From: Nemopilema nomurai | Lineage: Eukaryota; Cnidaria; Scyphozoa; Rhizostomeae; Rhizostomatidae | Direction of reading: 5' to 3' | DNA: 64,000 nucleotides | Assembly (NCBI GenBank): GCA_003864495.1 | Contig: ML133488.1 | Span: 3,012,674-3,076,673, forward strand | In this document: piece after piece, positions 1 to 12,600 of the stretch | How positions within the stretch are numbered: position 1 is the first letter of the stretch | Layout of the letters: every line of letters starts with the position of its first letter | Program-made: the position numbers and the translations under genes | The notes under the pieces: generated by a model | Database searches by the model: none | What the model was told of the DNA's origin: nothing | The model's input: the letters and a program-made list of their open reading frames with translations, nothing else

Positions 1-1
1 A

Positions 2-115
2 CCAGAACAGTCTTCTGGGAGCAGTGGTGATGTTTCTGCAATGGACCGGATTTCAGCAATGATTCCAGCACCGAAAGCAAGGGCAGATACAGCAGATAGT
101 GGTGACTGGGATTGA
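2..115 (+). CDS. 3' terminal coding segment of an unidentified gene (partial)
   Basis: The second frame is open from the window edge to TGA at 113-115 and encodes 37 residues ending in SGDWD. The peptide is rich in Ser, Gly, Ala and Asp and contains the stretch MDRISAMIPAPKAR. Composition and codon use look like a real C-terminus, and the sequence after the stop turns abruptly AT-rich like a 3' UTR. The rest of the gene lies left of the window. I do not recognise the family and assign no function. The alternative is a chance open frame, since 37 codons is short. Confidence 0.45.
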   Translation, partial: PEQSSGSSGDVSAMDRISAMIPAPKARADTADSGDWD

Positions 116-1107
116 GATTATGCATATTGTCTAAAAAATTGTAGAAGGGGTACGCTGTAGTTTTTGCTCTGAGTATGATATGATACTAATACCACAGCCT
201 ATTTAGTATTTTATTGATACAAGGGCAAATAATTGATGACTTGCTGCAAATTTAATTCAAATGTAGATGTAGATTTAAAGATTAGTAATTTCGATTATGG
301 ACACAAATTGAAAAATTTCAATTCAAAAGTATCTGGATAAGTTCATCTTTTGAAAATTTTCAATAATACTAATAGCAAAATATCATAATAGCAAAGTTAT
401 GTAACATAGACAGAATTTTTCGTGTATTCGGTTATTAGTGTTTGAAGTGATAAGCTTGCTTGTTTTTTAAAGTTAATTTATACAAAACATTGTCCGTTGT
501 CCATTGTCAATCGCTTGTTTAGATCAATATTAAGATAATGTTTGATCCACCTCTATATCGTCATGTCTGATGTAAACACAATGTGGACAATGCGTTTGGC
601 AAGAATAGTTGCTATAATAGACGCGGTCAGGTCTTCGTTGATCATGAAAACAATTTGCACAGACCGAAGGTAGTTAAAGATTCGTGGCACATGCTTTTCC
701 GCTTTCGAATTCTCTGTTGATGGCAGCGTTGGCGTTGTCGAAGCCGCTGATTGAATCTAAGACACAGCTCGTTATTCTGGGTTTTAGGCACTACACAATT
801 ATTCTTGCCTAACACTGCCTGGAGATCAAAGAAGAATATTCAATATGTTTTGTTGTGCTGCTTCATCATAAATTTCAACAAGAACAAACAGAAAAACGTC
901 TAAGTGACCGTTGTTTTGCTTTGGGAGAAAACTAAAATTCAGGAGAAGTTGTAGTCTTGACGAAGGTTGAGCCTGCAGACATTTTAGTTTGAGAAAACTA
1001 AAATTTAGGAGAAATTGTAGTCTTGATGAAGGTTGAGCCTGCATCATTCTTAAATTTTAGCAATTTTGTGCTTCAATATTGATATAGGCTTTATTTTTAT
1101 ATTAAGT
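116..1107. other. Intergenic or 3' UTR stretch with no recognised gene
   Basis: AT-rich DNA after the terminal coding segment. There is no convincing ORF, RNA gene or repeat array. Two nearly identical stretches of about 40 bases near 935-970 and 990-1030 (ending in GAAGGTTGAGCCTGCA) show a small local duplication. Confidence 0.5.
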
Positions 1108-1212
1108 GTGTACTCTCTTGACTGCCTTGTGTACTCTCTTGACTGCCTTGTGTACTCTCTTGACTGCCTTGTGTACTCTCTTGACTGCCTTGTGTACTCT
1201 CTTGACTGCCTT
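1108..1212. repeat. 21-bp minisatellite, 5 perfect units
   Basis: Five tandem copies of a 21-base unit (starts at 1108, 1129, 1150, 1171 and 1192) beginning GTGTACTCTCTTGAC. The period is a multiple of three, so the array is open on both strands and yields repeated CTLLTAL or TRQSREY peptides. These are artefacts of the repeat and not evidence of a gene. The lack of divergence between units implies recent expansion or ongoing homogenisation. Confidence 0.9.
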
Positions 1213-2469
1213 GTCTCGGCCCGTCCAGCGATGTAGAGCAATTGACATAGCCTTCAGTCCGCCTTCAATGCTCTCTACAATGCCGGTTCTCCTAGGCCTT
1301 GCAGTCTGTTAATTATCCTGGGCACTTGTTTGAGTCCATCGTTTCCTGTTGATTCAACACGACTGTTTGGACCTTGTCGCACTGACGAACTGGCATTGGT
1401 GGAGAAGTAGGGAAGACAACAATTCGGGCGATAATAAACCACGTGAGTGATTATCGTTCGGGATGTTGTTTGCTCTATACTAGTTTGTTCTCAAACATAT
1501 TGCTCCTCGATTTTCGCCTCGTGCCGTTCATAGCATTGTGAACACGCCAAGCCTGTTTGCATCTTAAAATCTGATAAACTGACGCATGGTGCATCTTTTT
1601 AACAACAAAAGTGTAAACTAAACTTTATATCCTTTCGACCAACGAATGGCCAATTTTAAAATGTCAGCTCAGACAAACTGTCAACAAAATCTGACGTTAC
1701 AAAATTGAAACTGCCCTTTAAATCAAGATTTTGTGGTATTCCTGATGGTACTTATTTTCATGCCTTTATGCACATAAAAATGGCAAAACAAGACGTTCAG
1801 CTGATTTATCTTCTAAATAGCATTTTCTTCACAGTTGATACCTAGAAATTATATATAGAATTTATCATGGCAATTAAATGTTTCAAAAAGGAAATCTGAG
1901 TGACTCAAATTTTTCTTAAATCGTAAAAAACGCACAAAGGTGAGACACTACTATCCAATTGCTGAACAAAAGACTGTGCTTTTTCAAGAGACTGGCTTGT
2001 TGGAAATTTCCTTCAGATTCGTGCGATATTGTTTCCCGTAGCAAGCCCCTGCATCGAGTTTGTTGTGGAATTATTCTTTCTACTGATCGAAAGATTCGAT
2101 TCCGGGTAAATAAAACAGCCAGCTATCCTAATCAACGATGCATGATTCCAAGGGGAAAAAACTGGCATATAATGGAATCTAAGAAAATATACAATATTGT
2201 ACATAACGATGAAATATGGTAAGCTTATATTTATGGATAACACTTTTTATAAAGAATTCAGAAACAATTCGCCTTTTCTACGTTTTATGAGCTGCGATGC
2301 CTGGCAAATAACATGAAGACGAATAGAAATATACCAGATTTCTTGCGTAGCAAAAAATAGGACCATTCTAGCTTTTGAGTGGCATTTTGGTAAGCAAGGT
2401 GATGCTCTGTTTGCTATTGTGCCATTGTTACCCACATTGCGAATCTAAAATTCTGTCCACTATTGTTAA

Positions 2470-2745
2470 TAAGCCTGCCAAACTTTCTTGTACTCTGAAG
2501 CTGATGTTTCACTGATCCAAAAAAGACTGGATCGAGCAGGATCGGACAACCTTTTATTTTGCGCGCCAGAAGATGAAGTTTCGCTGACGCCATTTTCGTA
2601 TGATCATCACTCTTACTTGAAAGTAAAGATTGAAAATGGAATTGTGCATTTGGCTGAAAAAATGCTAAGAGTTACAGCGAAGATAGCTCAGATGAAGGAA
2701 CACAAGCCAAATAGAAGCCCCAAAATACGTTTCATTCGTGTGTAG
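2470..2745 (+). CDS. Orphan open reading frame, possibly an exon
   Basis: After a TAA at 2470-2472 the frame stays open for about 90 codons to TAG at 2743-2745. The product has a balanced, protein-like composition (for example SLIQKRLDRAGSDNLLF and HSYLKVKIENGIVHLAEKM) with an amphipathic, basic C-terminal half. There is no ATG near the start. A possible splice acceptor (CTCTGAAG) lies just before residue Ala-Asp-Val, so this would be a terminal exon if real. I do not recognise the family. It could be a remnant of a mobile element or of a lost gene. The 1213-2469 stretch before it holds no recognisable gene. Confidence 0.3.
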
Positions 2746-3662
2746 AGAACCCTCTTTTTGTCGCCCTATTACCGTGAGCTTCAAAATAATTTTATCTGAA
2801 CTATCGATTATGCTTCCGTTTGCCTTTTGAAGTTCCAGTAACGTGCCTATCTATATTGACACAGCAGTTTCCCTGGCCCTTTTATAATGCACCACGGGTT
2901 CCTTTTAACTGACATATCTGCTTAACCTTAATTCAGTCAATTTTCTTCCAAACGTGGGATTTGTATGTAATTTCTAGACCAACAATTCGAATTGCAAATC
3001 ACGAAGCCATAATTAGTAAGAAAATGTTTTAGTCTATATTATTTTGTTTACTAGATGACACATTATACCTATAGAAATGCCTATAAATACCTTAAAAGTG
3101 AAATATCTTATGTACTTGCTCTCACAGTCTCGCAACATGCTTAGTACGATGGCCTCACGTGATCACAACAAGGTGGCTTCTTAGGCCAACCAAATTGCTT
3201 GATTCAGTCGGATGTAGATCAGTATAAAACTTTTGTGCTACGTGCAACAACAAAGAAATTGCAGTAAAGAAATAAATGAACTCTGCATTGAAAGAAATGA
3301 ATTCATGTAATTGAATGAGTGGCGTTCCAGTCCTTTTTAGATTTTAGTCACTGTGTCTCCAGAGTACGCGCCTCAAATTAGAACATTGCTGAAATCCCCT
3401 TAATTTTGCGATGCAAACATTAGTTGTGTTACGGAGAAGCAAAATAGCGGTTCTTGAAGAGCTTGTTCACAATAATGCCCTGATGAATGATTGATACGGA
3501 GTTGGAGTTCGCCTCGTCATCTTTGCCTTTGCCTTTGGTCTGGTTTTGAGAATCTGCTAGGCGTTCTTTTCCAACCTGAAGTCCATTGCAAGTAATAGAC
3601 AAAACCACAAAACGAAACACATTAGTTTTTTGTGTGTTTCTTCCAAGCAGAGCCAGAAGGTT

Positions 3663-6600
3663 ATGGCTAATTATCTATGTTGCGAGGATCAAGAAAATCC
3701 CACTGAGGCAAAAAGGCGTGAATTGGAGCTAACCACAAAGGCGAGAGTTCTGCCTAGGACGTGGTGAATATATCCGATCTTGATTAAGCAGATAACTATG
3801 TCGAGAGTTTCTTTCCAGCTGTTGCCATGGATCAAGATCAATTAGATTACTCTTCCGACTCATTTTACCTGCTTGCTCTACCAATTCTCCTTGCAGGAAA
3901 GATCACATTCAAAGAGAAATTTTGGCGCAAACCAAGTGCCCGGAGAAGTGGGGCTACCTATCAAAGATTTACAAAGAGGTATGTACCTTAAAAAGCTTGA
4001 ATCATTATCCTCTCTTCATGGTCAAACGAGGTTGAATTGGACCAAGCAAAATGGAGGAGGACAAAGAGTCGACTTTGTTTTGATGTTGTCCTGATCAAAC
4101 AGAAAGTTTATAAAAATTATTGCCAGTCTTACTTGCCAGTCTCAAGTGTTCGTTATGCAAATTCCCGTTGACCCATTGACGAGTGACGAAGTCATCAGTT
4201 TACCCATCGCAATCATCTAGCTCTTGTTGCGGTTGTAGCTGAGACGAAGTGCTACTGAGAAACTTTAGCTGGAGTCTAAGCAGTAGCTAGAAGATCTCCT
4301 AGTGGATCTCTGAAATTATTCTGTGTTAGTAGCATGCCAAGCAAAAACTAAATTTTATTCATCTTGTGCAATTTTTCAAATAGCAACAAAAGAGTTATAG
4401 CAATGACAGGCCTATGAATAATATGAGAGTGGAGCACTTCTCTTTAAACTCTGCCCGAAGAAGAAATTAATCGGTTCAACTGATGTGTGCCATCCCTTCC
4501 TTCTTTGATTAATCAGAATTATCTCCAAGTAACTTATTCAAGTCGCCTCCGCATCCATCACCTGTTTCTGCAACTTAACTTTTATTTTAGAGTATTGGGT
4601 GGTAGTTTGTGAATCCTGACTCTCATTCCTAAAATGCACTTGTGAAGACAGGTGGCTAAAGGTCTCTCTTCTTCAAGAAAAATCGGCAAGGAAACTTGAG
4701 CATCTTCTTCGAAAATCGCTCCTATAAATCTAAGACATAGGTCAAAGGTCAAGTATGATTAAATTTCTATGCAATACAAACAAGTAAGTGAACAAGTGCT
4801 TTGCGGCACAGAACTTTACAATAGCTAGAAATAGCGAAACCAGCTATTGCACACTTAAAGTACTTTTTCGTCCGACACTCCTCAGAATATGGAAACGTCG
4901 GAAAATAACCATTAGCTGACAGAATAAATTGCCAGTTGCGGATCGAAAACACTAGAGGGTGAAAAGAAAAGCGCATGGGACTTTCCATGAACACACCTTT
5001 GTTCAGTAAATCACTGAGATGCACGCTCAAGAGCGTTTTCCGTTACTTTATGCAAGGGCTATCATCTGGCGTGGACATACTTTCTGAATGCCCAAAATTG
5101 CTGACCAAATGCAGCCGGCTACTGTGTGGTGCTGTTTGTTTATTTGCACTGGCTTTGTTTATTTAAACATGTCGTTGAAGCAACAGATATAAGAGTAAAT
5201 GTTTCTACTCTACTCCTCAAAGCAGGAAAAGGCACAAAGTCATCTAATTCTGGGCTTGGGTGATTGTGTTTTGCTTTAGTATCCTGCAAGAAAAGTGTCA
5301 ATGTGTCAAAATAATCCACTGCTCGCAACGGGTATGGGAATCTTTCAAAACAAGCGGAGAGGCACTTGCACGATCTCCAGCTTTGTCCTTGTTGTATATA
5401 GGGTATATATTGTTTCTGTTGCTCAGTAGCTAGGCATTGAGTCAAAATAAAGCTGTTTTTTGGTATATGATTTTATATTTGGTCATCATTGCCCTTAAAA
5501 GAAATTAATCTGCATTTCAAGTTCACCAGTCCAGTAAAGTCACATTCCACTTCAAGAAAGTGTCACACTAACAACAGGAGTTGTCTTTGTCCCGTCAACA
5601 AAAGGTACTGCGTCTAGGCCATTGTTCACCTTCGGTGCAAGTTGACACACTGGTTTAGGGATCTGGAACCCAGGCTATTGCCTTGTGGCAGGTGATGCAC
5701 TAAAGTGTCGTGGGCCATACATCATAGTCTCTTGTTAGAAACTAAGAAAGTGGGAAGTGTTGTCAGACAATGCACCGGAGTGGTACACAACGGGCCCACT
5801 CATCACAGTGCCGCTTGTAACTTTGGTGGAATTATTCAACAGCGCAATAATCTTTGCAGCAGCTTGCTTTCCCACAATAAATGAATGGGTTCCAAGAATG
5901 AAGAGGCTAGATGAGTTCAAGTTCGTGAATCGAGTTCGTGAATTGGGAACAACTTTCCCAGATGAAACAGGTCCCATGCATAAATTTCACGGCAACTTCG
6001 AGTCAGCCACTGTCAAAACGATCTACATCCTCATGAATAGACTAACAATGGACGATGTTTGTAAATACACAAAAAGTCTATACGTATATAAAAGTCTATG
6101 CGTATCAGAAGTGTTGACCCAAAAGCAAGGAAAATTGGATGTTCTATACGCACAATCAAGACAAGGTGCAGATCCAGCCAAAAAATCAGATGTACGCGAG
6201 CACCTGTCAGTTTGTGCGAAAAACCATGGATTGTGCAGACCCAGAGTGCAGACGATTATTCCTTCAACTGCAAAATATGGTCTATACAGTCATTTGGCAA
6301 AGAGAAGCAATGTAAACCTACCACAGACACCGAAGCCTTATTGATCATGAAACGAAGCGCGCTTCGAATGATCACTGTTGAACATACAGCAAATATCGAA
6401 GTAATTAAAAATTATCAAAGCATCAGCTTTTGAATAATTTGATCAAGTGCGAGGCAAGCATAAAAGTCAGCGTGCAAGTGAAATAATTGGAAATTCGACA
6501 GGGAGGAGTAAGAGAAGCAACTGAAACAGTCATTATCTATGCACCCGGTGAACAGAGTAGAATAATTTAAAGAGGCAATAAGCTCGCACATGTCATTCGA

Positions 6601-9600
6601 CTGGTTGTAAGACTAGCCGCTGGCGACTTTTGTGGGCTCAAGTTGTGACAAATACTCGCGGAGCTTTGTGAACCAGCACCCGTTATAGAGTACTAACAGA
6701 AAACCGGCTTGAGATTGGAAAGGAGTTTTCCCATACACAGCTGTTCATCCCTCATGAAATTGTCCCATTTCAAGCTACATTGTTAGCTAGCCCGCAATTT
6801 GAATTATCAATATTTGCATTCTAGTGTTATTTCTATAGCACGGTGGCTATAGCAAAGTTCCCTGTAGCACACAGGCCGGTATTACACAGTAAGTCCTTGC
6901 TTTCAAGATTTAAATAGTAAAAGGTGAAGGAATGGTAGCATGGTTGCGGAGAAAATGGGCTAGAGTATTTTTTGCATTGTGCAAAATAAAGTTCGAAAGT
7001 TGCAGGTATTTGCATTCGATAAGATCAGCAATACCCTCCTGCTGAAAAGGTTATAAAGAGTAAATACAAATAACAACACAAGATTGAAATTAAAATCAAT
7101 AGAAAGAAATTGAACGTAGTTTTAAAAGTTAAAAGCATCTCAATCGGCAGTCAAGCATAAAAACAGTCAAAAAAGCTACAGTTGTCCTTGTAACGTATGA
7201 TCATTCCTTGGAAGAAGTCTTGATCGCTTCTCTTTGAAATCTTTTCAGGCCAAATTTGTCATATTTGGCTTTTTGATTTAGATTGCCATGAAAAACTGTT
7301 TTTTTGCTCACAACTCAAATTTCACCTTTTCAGCCATTTCAATAGAAAGTCTAGTTAATGATAATGACTAATAACTACGCTCATGGGAAAATAAGTAGCT
7401 GACTACAAAATGCTAACTTAATTTCATATTTCATTACCTAGCCTAACTATTAGCAAATTATTTTTTTTGGAAGGAAGTTCGATCTTTTTTCAGTTCAGAA
7501 CTTTGAAAAGCACAAGCGTAGAAATTTGACACTTTTTTGTATGTCTTTTTATGAGCATTTATTCGGCCAGTGTTGCTTAACGGTCTAACCTTCTTTTGTA
7601 AATTCAATCTGGCAACCCTGAATTGGTCTTTTTCATCTCAAAACTCTTTATTACTGTAGTGGCCAGAACATCTGGTAAAATCCGACCGGATATACAACGA
7701 AGAAATCCGGTAAATCCGATTCCCGCCGGATTGTCAAAGTCCCGATCCGGTACACTCTTAGTGCTCGATCGTTCTAAATGGTAACGACGTAGTAAAAGTC
7801 TCCATTTTGTCAAAGCAGCTTAGAGCTACTTCTATTGCTAACCTATTGCTGTCGTATAGCTAAATTAAGTTATTATCCCTGCCAAGCAATTAGAAGAATA
7901 GTGGAAATCGATAAGTGCAAAGGCCACAGGTCAGCTACGTATAGGAAGCCATTTATTCGTTTGATAGGTCATAGGGCAAGGTTGTATCCTTTTTAAAATA
8001 ATATCCAAACAGATATCTGGGCAAAGTAGATACGAAAGTTAGAACTGTAGTCAGTCGTATGAAGGAGCTCCAAGAGAAAGGCTTGTGTCTTTATCGTCTG
8101 TGTCCTATGAAATCAGAAGGCGAAAAGAAAATTTACAAGCAGAACTCGATGTAGGCTGCGTCACCTTCTGTTCACCGAAATAGACTATTTGCGTAGTCAC
8201 TAAGCAATTTCGAAAGAAAAAGACAAAAAACAGAGAATTATTGTAAGTAGAATCTCTCGGGTCTAAATATCAAATAGGTAAGCAATTTTTTGTACTGCAA
8301 AACCATGCAGTCGTTACCCGTTTGAGTCGTCGAAGAAAGACAATTATAAGGTGTTATAAGGTGTTTGCATAGGCAAGGGTCAATAAATAGCGGAACATGA
8401 TTTGTGCATACTTAACGCACTTTTCGTTCGACACTCGCAGAGCATGCAGCATCGGAGAATCACCGAAAGTTGCAACATACATAGACAGTTACGGGACAAA
8501 AACCGCAAGAGAGTTGTAAAAAGAGCAAATTGTTGAATGATCATTAATCGGAAGAGAGTTGTGAGAGAGGCACTGATACGGTTGACTGGAAATTTTTGTT
8601 TTTTTCTGGCGGAGAAAATGTCAAAGTTGTTAAGACCATGAGCCCAAGGTCATGCTTTTGAAGTTGTCTGCTTAGAATCTTTGGTATACATGCATGTTTG
8701 CGCTTCGTTTTTCTATGCTTCTTCTAATTTTTACATTCTTTTGTGTTTGCTTTCTGTCACTTTGTGATGAGTTTCTCGAAGCTGGTACTTTGATCGTAGG
8801 TACCATCTCGCCTACTGCTTTCGCTGTTGTGATTTATGGCTAACTCAAAATGTCGATAGTTTTCTGGCACTTTTAAATGCCACCCTCCCCTTTTGAGCAC
8901 TGCAAAAATGGATGGACATTCATAGGTGTTCTATTGATATCATGAGTGGCCCCTAGTTTTTTAGTTATTTTTCAAACATGTGCGAAGTCATTATTGCGTG
9001 ATAGAACCTACTTAAAAGAGAGCCCTAAAGACCGCTGAATATCTTTTTAAACTATTTGGGCCCATTATGCCTTTATCAGTTAATCTGAGACTTCGAATCT
9101 AAGACTTCAAAAATTACTAGAAAAAGAAGGCATTTCACGCCTTAAATACTGTTTCAGAATCTTCACCAAAAGCCTCGCTTCTCACAAAGTAGGTCTCAAG
9201 TTAGTTTTTTTTCAAACAAGTCCTTTCCGATACCTGTTTCTCATTTTTGTACTGAGAGCAATTCTTTTGAGTTTCAAAACAGGACCCCCGTCTTCTTGCA
9301 GATGCATATAACGGTCGGGCCATCGGGTTTTTCTGAACACTTTCAACATCAGGTTTTTCTGAACGCTTGCATCGTCATACGTGTCTCCAAAGCCCTAAAA
9401 GCTTTGGTATAGAATTGCAGTGTCACGATGGCAGTGGAATATTCCTGTATTCCCTCGTCTACAGGTAGCTTTTCTTTGATACTGATTTGTCTGGCACTGC
9501 CCTTTCATGTTCTCATTGCGAAGATTCTTGCCAAGGACCTTGATCTATGTTTGCCACGACACAAGATTCTCTTCTGTGTCTCAATATCGGATGGGCTGCA

Positions 9601-12600
9601 GATAGCAGTGACCGCGCTACTGACTTCGATAATGAGAACACTTCATTTGACAACAGCGTCAGATGTCTGTCTTTTGCTGCGAAAAATCACCCTCTTTAAT
9701 GCTGTTACAACCTACGTCGTATCTAGCCTGTCACTCGTTGCCTTGTCGGTGGAGCGCTACGTAGCATGCGTACACAGTTTCCGACTATACGAGTATCTCA
9801 CAAACCGAAGAGTGTACAGTGCACTGGTGTTGTTCTGGGTATTAGGGTGTGTGCTTGGAATCTACGCCGTACTTGTCGACGACATTGCAAGCAAGGAAAC
9901 CATTGTGGGCGAGACGAAATCCTTTCAAATCATTGCCAGCTCCGTCACTTTGGTCACGACTGCAATCATATCTGTGGTTCAAGTGGTGCTGTTCAGGTTG
10001 AGTCAGAAGAAATTGTCCCAGGTCTCTCCAACTGCATTTGGAAGCGACGCCGAATACTCTGAGCTATGGAAGAAGCAGATAAAGGTGGCTGTTATTGCTG
10101 GAATGGTGGTGCTTGCGTACATAATTTGCATGCTGCCCTTGGCCATTGTTTTCACGCTGGACTTGTGTGGAGCAGTGGCTATCGACACGTCTCTACGCAC
10201 AAGCGTTGTTGCATTCGCAATGGCGAACACGCTTGCCGACCCGTTCATCTATGGCATAGGAATTCTAGATACAAGAAGAGCAATTAAGAAGCATATACGA
10301 TATATCACAAACTTTGTCAGAGATCGCTACTAGCTTCAAAGCAAACCGCGGTTTGGATGATATTGAGCCCTCACTCCGATTATGTTGTCGCTGCACCTCA
10401 AGCTCCAAAACAGGTGCAATAAAGACTCGGGTGCTTAGATGTAAACTCGAAGGGCAAAGATATTATCTTGTTTACGCTACACTAGATATTGTAAATGTAT
10501 ACAATTTTGAAACTGTTTAAAGATAATTGATGAAGTAATTAATTGTTCAAAGTTTGTCAGTGAACTGTGTTCAAATCTTCTGTAGTTTTCTTAGCATGCA
10601 AGTCTTCCTTTAAGATTTTGGTTTGGAAATTAGTTCGTGTTAATATCAAGCAAAAAGGTGATCAGCCCAGATTCTTGTATGTTATCAAATCAACTTAAGT
10701 TAGCAAGAAATTTTTTTATCGTGACAGCATCGTGTTTCCGATGCTGCTGGTCGTTCTCAAGACTTCGTGGTCTTATCCCGTTAAGAGCGAGCTTTTCTAG
10801 CAAAATCGTTTTGAAAAAGAATATCTTTCACTGCTTGCGCCAAGCGTGTGAACGCAATCAGGTGAAAACGTAGGATTATCTCTGTCCTTCAGTGCAGACC
10901 TTGTTTAAAACGAACACAGAAATAAAAAATCAAGCTGACACAAACTTCCTCGCACAATTCTAAAGCTTCGCCACACCTAAATCCCAGCTTATCACCGATT
11001 TGAAAAGTCGACTTGATGCTGAGAAAAAGATACCAGGGAAAAGTCTCATGAAAACAGATACTTTCGGAAATGCCTATTACGATAAGAAATGTCTACTTCC
11101 AGTAAGCAGCAAGAGAGAAGGTCTGTAAGAAATATCTTCAAGCTACTTTGAATTGAATACAGCAACTTACCTTCCGAACACACCCATTCAAGAAAGTGTT
11201 AAATGAACTATGCTTAGCTTTTGTAGAAAGCTTTTGACGATAAGAACAAAAATACTCCGCTATACTCTTCTAGGTAAGGTATTCGATTTAGACGAACAAA
11301 TTTCCCGTACTGAAAAACTTGGAAAAGAGAAAAATATATAAGCATCGAACAGTGGAACCAGATATTTTGTAAACATTAAGTACTTTTTGCATTGGCACTT
11401 CTCGGTACATGCAATCGTCGGAAAGTGACCAAAAGCTGATAAAATGCGGATCGAAAGCACTGGAGGGCTTAAATAAAACAGATTATCTTAGTTGCATAGG
11501 TGATGTTCTTGACAGAAAACAACGTTCGTGAAGATAGGTTATAATTCGAAGTATGAAGCATCGACCATCTTTAGATTACATTTGTTAGCAGAGTTGCCAT
11601 CTGAAACATCGCTAAATTCTAGACCAAGCCTTTGAAAATTATACCTCAAGTTGAATGGGAGAATTCTCTACCATTGCCAGTTATCCAAAACTTAAACTTG
11701 AGAACGTTTGTTTCAAGTTTCCACTCCTTTCATGCCTCAGCTTGTGCATTATATCACTTTTGGCTTCGAGTTGAAGCTGATATCTTTCTGAGGCTAATCT
11801 GCCCAATGCCCTTAGGGGTAGTATTAGGGGCTATTACATTTGCCATATTACATTTGTATAGGCCATGTTTCTGCAAATTAGACGGGCAAAAAATTTAGTC
11901 AAAGGCTTTAATTATTTCTTTGCTTTATCTATTCTTATTTCACAACAGGAGGAAACAGCGGAAACATAATTTTTGTATACTTTAATACTTTCTCATCCGA
12001 TGCTACTTTGAGTACGCAAACATTGGAAAACAGCCAAAAGCAAAGCAAATACATGAAGCACTTTTTACAGCTTTCTAGCAGTTATACATCCGCAACTGGG
12101 TATCAAATTAATATTATTTTCTTAGTGAACACAAATCTTTGATATAATATATCAAATAATATGATAAAATGAGGGATAAGGAGGCCTATTAAACCCTTTA
12201 GCGTTCGTTTTTAAGCGTATTCATAGTTGTACTTCTCGTTCCCGCAAAATTCGTCATACAATTTCTCAAACTCTTTAACTGACTTCGTATTGACTATGGT
12301 TGCTGGCAAATTGTTCCATTAGTTTATTATTCTGTTTGAGAAATAGTTCTTCCTCAGGCTGGACGATGAAGCAAACTTGAAAAGTATGAGATTGTGTCCT
12401 CTCGTAACTGAAGTACTTCGTTCAAAAAATACTTTACTATCAGTATCGACCATGCCGTGTAGTATTTTGAAAGTTGTAATCATATCTCCACGTCTTCTTC
12501 TATAGCTTAATGTTGGGAGATCGAGGAAAAGCAAGCGTTCCGTGTACGATTTGTTTTTGAGTTCCTTCACCAACTTTGTTGCTCGTCTTTGCACCGATTC

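Larger units (their letters stand above)
3979..9427. other. First part of the large CIMIP1-like intron
   Basis: Apart from the dispersed repeat copies near 4.85 and 8.39 kb and the orphan ORF near 5.74-6.34 kb, this is AT-rich sequence. I see no further gene, RNA or array, although short open frames are frequent by chance. Confidence 0.5.

Noticed and set aside
1050..1312. Repeat peptides CTLLTAL (+) and TRQSREY (-)
   Set aside because: A 21-bp minisatellite in frame on both strands. There is no signal peptide, splice signals or flanking gene structure.
3429..3575. Possible - strand terminal exon (VGKERLADSQNQTKGKGKDD...)
   Set aside because: It has a usable acceptor and protein-like content but only 48 codons and no partner exon or family match. 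It is too weak to call.
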